Positions 43,090-50,187 of a stretch of 64,000 bases of DNA are shown here, in pieces. The notes beneath the pieces were generated by a model. The model was not told the origin of the DNA. It ran no database searches and saw only the letters and a list, made by a program, of their open reading frames with translations. Numbering within the stretch: the first letter of the stretch is position 1; every line of letters starts with the position of its first letter. A program made the translations under genes and the position numbers. Source of the DNA: 62-47 sp051954235 (lineage in GTDB: Bacteria > Pseudomonadota > Alphaproteobacteria > Rhizobiales > Xanthobacteraceae); NCBI GenBank assembly GCA_051954235.1, contig JBQCHY010000008.1, positions 5,450 to 69,449 of the forward strand, read 5' to 3'.

Positions 43090-43245
43090 ATGACGATTAC
43101 CAGTGCTCATCTGCCAGCGATCGTCGCGCTGGTCGCCGGCATCCTGATTCTGCTGATGCCGCGCCTGTTGAACTTCATCGTCGCGATCTATTTGATTTTC
43201 GTGGGTTTGGTGGGGCTCGGCGTGCTGCGGATGTTCCACTTCTAG
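43090..43245 (+). CDS. DUF3096 small membrane protein
   Basis: This 51-residue protein has two hydrophobic helices separated by PRLLNF, with an N-terminal MTITSAHLPA and C-terminal GVLRMFHF, the pattern of DUF3096. GGGAG lies about ten bases before the ATG. The function is unknown. It stands alone between the DUF1236 gene (divergent) and ppdK. Confidence 0.8.
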   Translation: MTITSAHLPAIVALVAGILILLMPRLLNFIVAIYLIFVGLVGLGVLRMFHF

Positions 43246-43398
43246 CGAACAGCGACGCGTATCGATTGCGACCAATGGCGGATAGCGGTGCTCAACTCGG
43301 CCTCTCGGGCCGGTTGAGGGCCTCGCGGCTTGCGCGGGTGCAGCAAAACGTGGTGTAAGGCGGGCAATATTTCCCCCTCCTTATGACGTTTGGAAGCC

Positions 43399-46377
43399 AT
43401 GGCCAAAGCTGCATCCAAGTCCCAATCTAAAAAGTCCAAATCCTCATCCGCTTCAAAGGCTCAAGCGAAGTCCAAAAAGTCCACAGTCAAGAAGCCCGCC
43501 AAGAAGACAAAGCCGGTGACTGCTGCGCGCGGCAAAGCCGCGGCGAAGTCCACTGCCAAAGCCAAGCCGGTTGCGAAAGTGGTAGCTAAGCCGGCGGTAC
43601 GGAAAGCTGCCGTTGCGAAGACTCGGAAGGCTGCCGCGGCCCCCAAGACTGCGGGCCCCAAGACTGCAACCCCCAAGGCCGCCGCTCCGGCTCCGAAAGC
43701 CGGCAAGTGGGTCTACACCTTCGGCGACGGCAAGGCCGAAGGCCGCTCTAGCTTGCGCGACCTGCTCGGCGGCAAGGGCGCCAATCTCGCGGAGATGGCC
43801 AATCTCGGTCTGCCGGTGCCTCCGGGCTTCACCATCCCGACGTCGGTGTGCACGTACTTCTACGCGCACGACAAAAGCTATCCGAAGGAATTGAAGACGC
43901 AGGTCGATCAGGCCTTGGCCTATGTCGGCAAGCTGACAGGCAAGGGTTTCGGTGACACCAAGAATCCGCTGCTGGTCTCCGTGCGCTCCGGCGCGCGCGC
44001 TTCGATGCCGGGCATGATGGACACCGTTCTCAATCTCGGTCTCAACGACGAGACGGTGGAATCGCTCGCCGCGCTGTCGGGTGATCGTCGCTTCGCCTAT
44101 GACAGCTACCGCCGCTTCATCACGATGTATTCCGACGTGGTGTTGGGCCTCGAGCATCATCACTTCGAGGAAATCCTCGACATCTTCAAGGACAGCAAAG
44201 GCTATACGCTCGACACGGACGTCACCGGCGACGAATGGGTCGAACTGGTCGGCCAGTACAAGCGGGCGGTCGCCGAGGAAACCGGCAGCGAGTTTCCGCA
44301 GGATCCGCACGACCAGTTGTGGGGCGCCATCGGCGCGGTGTTCTCGTCGTGGATGAACGCGCGCGCGGTGACATATCGCAAGCTGCACGACATTCCGGAA
44401 TCGTGGGGCACTGCCGTCAACGTGCAGGCCATGGTGTTCGGCAACATGGGCGAGACGTCGGCCACCGGCGTCGCCTTCACGCGCAATCCGTCAACCGGCG
44501 AGAGCAAGCTCTACGGCGAATTCCTGATCAATGCGCAGGGTGAGGACGTCGTCGCCGGCATCCGCACGCCGCAGGACATCACCGAGGAAGCGCGCGTCGA
44601 ATCCGGCTCCGACAAGCCGTCGATGGAGAACGCGATGCCGGATGCGTTCAAGGAATTGAAGCGCATCTATACGCTGCTCGAGAAGCACTATCGCGACATG
44701 CAGGATCTGGAGTTCACCGTCGAGGACGGCAAGCTCTGGATGTTGCAGACCCGCAACGGCAAGCGCACCGCCAAGGCGGCGCTGCGCATCGCAGTCGAAC
44801 TCGCCAACGAGGGATTGATTTCGCGTAACGACGCGGTGTCGCGTATCGATCCCGCATCGCTCGATCAGTTGCTGCATCCGACCATCGATCCGAGCGCCAA
44901 GCGCGATGTGATTGCCACCGGCCTGCCGGCTTCACCCGGCGCGGCAGCCGGCGAGATCGTGTTCTCGTCGGACGAAGCCACCAAGCTGCAAGCCGATGGC
45001 CGCAAGGTCATTCTGGTTCGCATCGAAACCAGCCCGGAAGACATTCACGGCATGCACGCCGCCGAAGGTATCCTCACCACGCGCGGCGGCATGACCTCGC
45101 ATGCGGCGGTGGTGGCGCGCGGCATGGGCAAGCCCTGCGTCTCCGGTTGCGGTATGATCCGCGTCGATTACGGTCGCGGCACCATGTCGATCGGCGATCG
45201 CGTCTTTAACGCCGGCGACGTCATCACCATCGATGGTTCGCTCGGACAGGTGTTGGCGGGCCGGATGCCGATGATCGAGCCGGAATTGTCCGGCGAGTTC
45301 GGCACGCTGATGGGCTGGGCCGATCAGGTTCGTAAGCTCGGCGTGCGCGTCAATGCCGACACGCCACCGGACGCGCGCACCGCGATCCGGTTCGGCGCCG
45401 AAGGCATCGGGCTGTGCCGCACCGAGCACATGTTCTTCGAGGAGACGCGCATCCGCACCGTGCGCGAGATGATCCTCGCGGAAGACGAGCAGTCGCGCCG
45501 GGCGGCGTTGTCGAAGCTGCTGCCGATGCAGCGCGCCGACTTCGTCGAGCTGTTCGAGATCATGAAAGATCTGCCGGTAACGATCCGGTTGCTCGATCCA
45601 CCGCTGCACGAGTTCCTGCCGCACACGCAAGCCGAGATCGAAGAAGTGGCGCGCGCCATGAACACCGATCCGCGTCGTCTGGCGGATCGCGCGCGTGAAC
45701 TGGCCGAGTTCAATCCGATGCTCGGCTTCCGTGGCTGTCGTCTCGCGATCGCCTATCCGGAGATCGCTGAGATGCAGGCGCGCGCGATCTTCGAGGCGGC
45801 GGTCGAGGCAGGCAAGCGCACCGGCAAGGCGGTCAATCCGGAAGTGATGGTGCCGCTGATCGCGACCAAAGCCGAGTTCGATCTGGTCAAGGCACGCATC
45901 GACGCTACCGCGCAGGCGGTGTCGCGCGAAACGGGTGTCACGTTGAAGTATCAGGTCGGCACCATGATCGAATTGCCGCGAGCCTGTCTCAAGGCGGGCG
46001 AGATCGCGCAGGCGGCCGAGTTCTTCTCGTTCGGCACCAACGACCTGACGCAGACCACCTTCGGCATCAGCCGCGACGACGCCGCGAGCTTCCTCGGTAC
46101 CTACACCGCGCGCGGTATTCTCGAGATCGATCCATTCGTCTCTGTTGATCGTGGGGGCGTCGGCGAATTGGTAAAGATCGCGGTGGAGCGCGGTCGTGCC
46201 ACCCGCCGCGATCTGAAGATGGGAATTTGCGGTGAGCACGGCGGCGATCCGGCGTCGGTGAATTTCTGTCACCAGATCGGATTGAACTACGTGTCGTGTT
46301 CGCCGTACCGCGTGCCGATCGCGCGGCTTGCGGCGGCGCAGGCGGCGCTCGGCAAGGAGATCGCCAGCCAGGCGTGA
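43399..46377 (+). CDS. ppdK: Pyruvate phosphate dikinase with a Lys/Ala-rich N-terminal tail
   Basis: PpdK interconverts pyruvate, ATP and phosphate with PEP, AMP and diphosphate. The 992-residue protein has a normal core from about residue 105 (KWVYTFGDGKAEGRSSLRDL), with an ATP-grasp part (TSATGVAFTRNPSTGE), the phosphohistidine domain (GGMTSHAAVVARGMGKPCVS, His568), and the PEP domain ending GICGEHGGDPASVNFC. Before the core lie about 100 residues almost entirely Lys, Ala, Ser, Pro, Thr and Val, like a histone H1 tail. Codon use there is more AT-rich at the start than in neighbours. A strong terminator follows the stop. Confidence 0.96.
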   Translation: MAKAASKSQSKKSKSSSASKAQAKSKKSTVKKPAKKTKPVTAARGKAAAKSTAKAKPVAKVVAKPAVRKAAVAKTRKAAAAPKTAGPKTATPKAAAPAPKAGKWVYTFGDGKAEGRSSLRDLLGGKGANLAEMANLGLPVPPGFTIPTSVCTYFYAHDKSYPKELKTQVDQALAYVGKLTGKGFGDTKNPLLVSVRSGARASMPGMMDTVLNLGLNDETVESLAALSGDRRFAYDSYRRFITMYSDVVLGLEHHHFEEILDIFKDSKGYTLDTDVTGDEWVELVGQYKRAVAEETGSEFPQDPHDQLWGAIGAVFSSWMNARAVTYRKLHDIPESWGTAVNVQAMVFGNMGETSATGVAFTRNPSTGESKLYGEFLINAQGEDVVAGIRTPQDITEEARVESGSDKPSMENAMPDAFKELKRIYTLLEKHYRDMQDLEFTVEDGKLWMLQTRNGKRTAKAALRIAVELANEGLISRNDAVSRIDPASLDQLLHPTIDPSAKRDVIATGLPASPGAAAGEIVFSSDEATKLQADGRKVILVRIETSPEDIHGMHAAEGILTTRGGMTSHAAVVARGMGKPCVSGCGMIRVDYGRGTMSIGDRVFNAGDVITIDGSLGQVLAGRMPMIEPELSGEFGTLMGWADQVRKLGVRVNADTPPDARTAIRFGAEGIGLCRTEHMFFEETRIRTVREMILAEDEQSRRAALSKLLPMQRADFVELFEIMKDLPVTIRLLDPPLHEFLPHTQAEIEEVARAMNTDPRRLADRARELAEFNPMLGFRGCRLAIAYPEIAEMQARAIFEAAVEAGKRTGKAVNPEVMVPLIATKAEFDLVKARIDATAQAVSRETGVTLKYQVGTMIELPRACLKAGEIAQAAEFFSFGTNDLTQTTFGISRDDAASFLGTYTARGILEIDPFVSVDRGGVGELVKIAVERGRATRRDLKMGICGEHGGDPASVNFCHQIGLNYVSCSPYRVPIARLAAAQAALGKEIASQA

Positions 46378-46402
46378 TGTTTGTCGCGTTCTGAAGGATG
46401 CG

Positions 46403-46434
46403 AAATGCCCGGAGCGTGCTCCGGGCATTTTTGT
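46403..46434 (+). terminator. Rho-independent terminator after ppdK
   Basis: A 13-bp perfect inverted repeat, AAATGCCCGGAGC (46403-46415) with GCTCCGGGCATTT (46418-46430), is followed by TTG and TTTTC. It lies 26 bases past the ppdK stop. Confidence 0.92.
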
Positions 46435-46475
46435 TTTCGCGCTCTCAACGCTTTTGTTTGGAGTTCGAGGCGGGC

Positions 46476-46706
46476 GTCATGGCCGGGCATAGCTGTTCGC
46501 AAAACGGTGTCGCTTCGCTCGCCCGTAGCCGTTCGAAGAACGGCGTCGCTTCGCTCGCCCGTAGCCGTTCGAAGAACGGCGTCGCTTCGCTCGCCCGTAG
46601 CCGTTCGAAGAACGGCGTCGCTTCGCTCGCCTATGGTCCCGGCCATCCACGTGTTCATTCTCGATGCACGCAAGACGTGGATGGCCGGAATAAATCCGGC
46701 CATGAC
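46476..46706. repeat. Family B palindromic element with an expanded arm
   Basis: This element has the ends GTCATGG and CCATGAC and right-hand hairpins (CCACGTG...CACGCAAGACGTGG, ATGGCCGGA...TCCGGCCAT) like the copy in glyS. In its left hairpin the loop is replaced by a 36-base tandem array (46486-46629), making the element about 230 bases long instead of 84. It fills most of the gap after ppdK. Confidence 0.82.
46486..46629 (+). repeat. 36-base tandem repeat, three perfect copies and one degenerate
   Basis: Perfect units of 36 bases begin at 46522, 46558 and 46594, and a degenerate unit precedes them (46486-46521). Each unit holds a small hairpin GCCGTTC-gaa-GAACGGC and the string GTCGCTTCGCTCG. 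Reading frames through it code for repeated basic peptides with no ribosome site and are not taken as genes. Confidence 0.92.
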
Positions 46707-46954
46707 GTTGGAGAGGGCAATATATCTTTCACCATCTCCGTTGACCGGATGTTTACCTTTCCTGCTCACGCGCGATTCACTACGCGAAGAGAAAGCCCTG
46801 CGCCGCAACGACAACCTGCTTGCATGTGTCTTGCGCGCATCGCCGATTAACTCCCCCGCAACTTTAATGGGCTACTAACGGCAAGGATCGAATTGCATCG
46901 AAGATGCCCGTCGATCTGGTGTGTGCGTATGTGTAGCGTTGCGTGAGCGTATCG

Positions 46955-48340
46955 ATGTTTGTCATGCGTAACGGGCCGAAGGGCGCACGATTGGCGCTCT
47001 TCGGCCTCGGTCTTGGCGTCTTCGCATTGTTCCCGAAGGAAGCCGGATACCAGGACATTGCCTCGCTGCTGGCGCGCCAGCCGGGCGTCGCCGAACGTTG
47101 GCAGGAACGGGTGTTCTCGCCGAGCGCAAACACCATTCAGGTTGCAACCTTCAGTTTCGGCCGCCCGATCGGCACATCGTTGCCGCGCACTGCCGCGGCC
47201 TTGCTCGCGAGCTTCGAAAGCCAGGGTAACGACATCGTCGGCGCGATCACACGCAATCCGGTGCTGGTGCAGCCGCGCCGCTATGACTCCAGCGATTTTC
47301 CGCGCGTCGATCGCACCTTGAAGGGCGATCGCCTTGCTATCGTCGCTCCGGCCGAGACGCCGGAGACCGTGGCGCCTGAGCAGGAGCCCTCGCGCTTCGT
47401 TGCACCGCCTGCGCGCGAGAAGACCGCAAGCGCACTGCAAGATCCGCTCGATCCGGAACTTGCCGAAGCGCTGAATGCCCCGCCGCTGGCGCAATACAAT
47501 GCCGCCTCGGCGGTGGATGTCCGGCCGTTCGAGGACATGGGTCCGGCGGTGAGCCACGAGCATTTGCCGGCGGTGACGCCGTCCCCCGATCCTTTCAAGG
47601 TGCAAACCGCGAGTCTTTATTTCGGCAGCAACTCGCTCGGCGTTTCCAGCCAGACGTTGCAGAGCTGGCAGCCGGGTGAGGAGCCGACGATCTTGCGTCC
47701 CGGTGCGCCGGATCCCGATCTCAAAGCCGCGGCGCCGCATGTTGCCGTGGCCGCGCCGCAGGCGGGTGAAAGCGTCGCCGGCAAGGGCGAAGTCAACAGC
47801 GATCACAAGGCGCATCTCAAGACGCCGGCGGAACGGTTGAGTCTTGAAGGCAAGGCTCGCGCGAAGCAGGAAAAGTGTCTCGCCGAAGCCGTGTATTTTG
47901 AAGCGCGCGGTGAGGCGGTGCGCGGCCAGATCGCGGTGGCGCAGGTGGTGATGAACCGGGTGTTCTCAGGCTTCTATCCGACCACCGTGTGCGGCGTCGT
48001 CTATCAGAACGCCAATCGCCGGTTGGCTTGCCAATTCACCTTCGCTTGCGACGGCATTCCCGACGTCGTGCGCGAGCCCGACATGTGGGAACGCGCACGC
48101 AAGATCGCGAAGGCGACCCTCGACGGTCAGCTCTGGCTGCCCGAAGTCGGGAAGTCGACGCATTATCACGCCTACTGGGTGCATCCGTCGTGGGTGCGCG
48201 AGATGCGCAAGATGTACCGCACCGGCGTGCATACTTTCTATCGTCCGCGTGCTTGGGGCGACGGCAGCGATGCGCCGCGCTGGGGCTCGGCTGCGGAAAC
48301 GGCCGAAATTTCCGCGAAACTGGCCGCGTTCAAGCCATAG
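46955..48340 (+). CDS. SleB/CwlJ-type cell wall hydrolase
   Basis: This 461-residue protein has a hydrophobic N-terminal segment (about 5-23, ARLALFGLGLGVFALF), a long low-complexity Pro/Ala/Glu region to about residue 300, and a C-terminal Hydrolase_2 domain (EKCLAEAVYFEARGEAVRGQ, AQVVMNRVFSG, TFACDGIPD, STHYHAYWVHPSW). The domain is named from spore cortex lytic enzymes but is common in alphaproteobacteria that do not sporulate, where it probably remodels peptidoglycan. The start is uncertain: GTG 46943, ATG 46955 or ATG 46964. Confidence 0.88.
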   Translation: MFVMRNGPKGARLALFGLGLGVFALFPKEAGYQDIASLLARQPGVAERWQERVFSPSANTIQVATFSFGRPIGTSLPRTAAALLASFESQGNDIVGAITRNPVLVQPRRYDSSDFPRVDRTLKGDRLAIVAPAETPETVAPEQEPSRFVAPPAREKTASALQDPLDPELAEALNAPPLAQYNAASAVDVRPFEDMGPAVSHEHLPAVTPSPDPFKVQTASLYFGSNSLGVSSQTLQSWQPGEEPTILRPGAPDPDLKAAAPHVAVAAPQAGESVAGKGEVNSDHKAHLKTPAERLSLEGKARAKQEKCLAEAVYFEARGEAVRGQIAVAQVVMNRVFSGFYPTTVCGVVYQNANRRLACQFTFACDGIPDVVREPDMWERARKIAKATLDGQLWLPEVGKSTHYHAYWVHPSWVREMRKMYRTGVHTFYRPRAWGDGSDAPRWGSAAETAEISAKLAAFKP

Positions 48341-48478
48341 GCTTCCGATTTATCCTTCACACCTCCGCGCGGGTTGCTGGCGTGCGTCCTGTTGGCTAAA
48401 TTCGCCCACGCGCGGCGCATCTGCCGCAATGAAATCGGCATCCGAAAATTTCGGCAGGCGTCGGCGGAGGGATACAGC

Positions 48479-49465
48479 GTGGCTACGTTCAAGGCAGTAC
48501 GGATCGACAAGGCGGAGAAGGGCACCACGGCGACGCTGACCCAGTTCGATGAAGCGGAACTGATGGATGGCGACGTCACCGTTCGCGTCGAATGGTCGAC
48601 CTTGAACTACAAGGACGGTCTGGCGGTCACCGGTAAGGCGCCGGTGGTGCGCCGCTTTCCCATGATCGCAGGGATCGATTTCGCCGGTACCGTCGAGCAG
48701 TCCTCGCATCCGGCCTGGAAGGCCGGCGACAAGGTGGTCTGCAACGGCTGGGGCATGGGCGAGACGCATCTCGGTGCTTACGCCGAGAAGGCGCGCGTAA
48801 AAGGTGATTGGCTCGTGCGGTTGCCGGACGGCATGTCGGCGCGCGACGCCATGGCGATCGGCACGGCGGGCTATACCGCGATGCTGTCGGTGCTGGCGCT
48901 CGAGAAGCACGGCTTGAAGCCGGCGGATGGACCCGTGGTCGTGACCGGCGCTGCGGGTGGTGTAGGTTCTGTGGCCATCGCGGTGCTGTCGAAGCTTGGC
49001 TATCAGGTGATCGCCTCCACCGGTCGGGCGTCCGAGGCGGATTATCTGCGCGGCCTCGGTGCCACCGAAATTATCGACCGTAATGAACTCTCCGGCCCGG
49101 CCAAGCCGCTGGCCAAGGAGCGTTGGGTGGGCGGCGTCGATAGCGTCGGCTCGACCACTTTGGCGAATCTGCTGTCGATGACGAAATATTGCGGCGCCAT
49201 CGCCGCCTGCGGCCTCGCGGCCGGCATGGACTTGCCGTCGTCGGTCGCGCCCTTCATTTTGCGCGGGGTGTGTCTTCTCGGCATCGATTCGGTGATGTGT
49301 CCGATTGAACTTCGGAAGCAGGCCTGGAGCCGTCTCGCAAGCGATCTCGATCGCGCGAAACTGGCTGAAATTACTCACGAAATCGGCCTGGACGAGGTGA
49401 TCGCGGCAGGTCCTAAGATCCTCGGCGGGCAGGTGCGGGGCCGCATCGTGGTAAAGATTTCCTAA
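48479..49465 (+). CDS. YhdH/AcuI-type NADPH quinone or acrylyl-CoA reductase-like oxidoreductase
   Basis: This 328-residue MDR-superfamily protein has STLNYKDGLAVTGKAPVVRR, IAGIDFAGTVEQS, the NADPH motif VVVTGAAGGVGSVAIAVLSK and CGLAAGMDLPSSVAPFILRG, which together mark the YhdH/YhfP group. Members reduce acrylyl-CoA or quinone-like compounds, and no zinc ligands are present. The start is GTG 48479, eight bases after GGAGGG; the open frame upstream is discounted. Confidence 0.92.
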   Translation: MATFKAVRIDKAEKGTTATLTQFDEAELMDGDVTVRVEWSTLNYKDGLAVTGKAPVVRRFPMIAGIDFAGTVEQSSHPAWKAGDKVVCNGWGMGETHLGAYAEKARVKGDWLVRLPDGMSARDAMAIGTAGYTAMLSVLALEKHGLKPADGPVVVTGAAGGVGSVAIAVLSKLGYQVIASTGRASEADYLRGLGATEIIDRNELSGPAKPLAKERWVGGVDSVGSTTLANLLSMTKYCGAIAACGLAAGMDLPSSVAPFILRGVCLLGIDSVMCPIELRKQAWSRLASDLDRAKLAEITHEIGLDEVIAAGPKILGGQVRGRIVVKIS

Positions 49466-49585
49466 GGCACGTTCAGACTTTACCAACCAAGCTGCTCCAT
49501 TGTTGCCATGGTTAGTATGGTAAGCAGCGGGTAAAGGTGGCGCGTCGTCGTCGCCTGTCCTGCGCTCAGTTGTGTGGAGTTCAGC

Positions 49586-50161
49586 ATGCTTGCGCGTTTT
49601 GTGTTGAGTGCCTTGACCATCGGCGCGTTGATCGCGCCAGCCGTGGCCGGTGAAATGAACGCCACCGAGGCGCGCAAGTTCGTCGTCGGCAAGATCTTCT
49701 CCTTCACCTGCTTCGACGGCACGCGCGGCGCGGGCCGAATCTTCGACGACGGTTCGGCGTCGGGATCGATCCAGTTCAGCGGTTCCGGGCCGACGCGCTA
49801 TATGCGGCTTCCGGTCAATACGGTGCAGACGCGCGGCGAGTCGGTCTGCGCCTCGCTGAAGGGATTGCCGTTCTCGCCGTGCTTCAACCTCGACAAGAAG
49901 GATGAGCGCAGCTTCCGTGGTGCGGTGTCGGGCATGGGCTTCGCCTATTGCGATTTCCATCACAAGGGCGCCGGGCACATCCTCATGGCGCGGGCGGTTT
50001 CCGGCAGGGGGCCACGCTCGCTGCATCCGCGTCATGTGAGGTCGGCCGACGCCGCTTCGCCGGAAGTCGTGGCGCGCGTGGAAACGCCGCGGGTCGAGAA
50101 GTCGAAGATCACGCCGGTGCAGACAGAAGCCGTATCCGAACTGCGCCGCTCGACCGACTGA
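49586..50161 (+). CDS. Exported protein of unknown function
   Basis: This 191-residue protein has a signal peptide (1-21, LSALTIGALIAPAVAGEM) and a compact cysteine-containing domain to about residue 135 (FSFTCFDGTRGAGRIFDDGS, ESVCASLKGLPFSPCFNL, MGFAYCDFHHKG), which could hold two disulfides. The C-terminal 50 residues are Arg/Pro/Ser-rich and look disordered. GGAG lies nine bases before the ATG. The family was not recognised with confidence; convergent with the DUF2339 gene. Confidence 0.75.
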   Translation: MLARFVLSALTIGALIAPAVAGEMNATEARKFVVGKIFSFTCFDGTRGAGRIFDDGSASGSIQFSGSGPTRYMRLPVNTVQTRGESVCASLKGLPFSPCFNLDKKDERSFRGAVSGMGFAYCDFHHKGAGHILMARAVSGRGPRSLHPRHVRSADAASPEVVARVETPRVEKSKITPVQTEAVSELRRSTD

Positions 50162-50187
50162 TCTTCATCTCCTGATGTGTTCGCGCG

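Noticed and set aside
46486..46629. Regular 36-base repeats that could suggest a CRISPR array
   Set aside because: The units abut with no unique spacers, no cas genes are near, and the array lies inside a dispersed palindromic element.
46381..46878. Plus-strand frames coding repeated basic peptides over the tandem array
   Set aside because: The frame begins in a terminator, has no ribosome site, and its content is the repeat.
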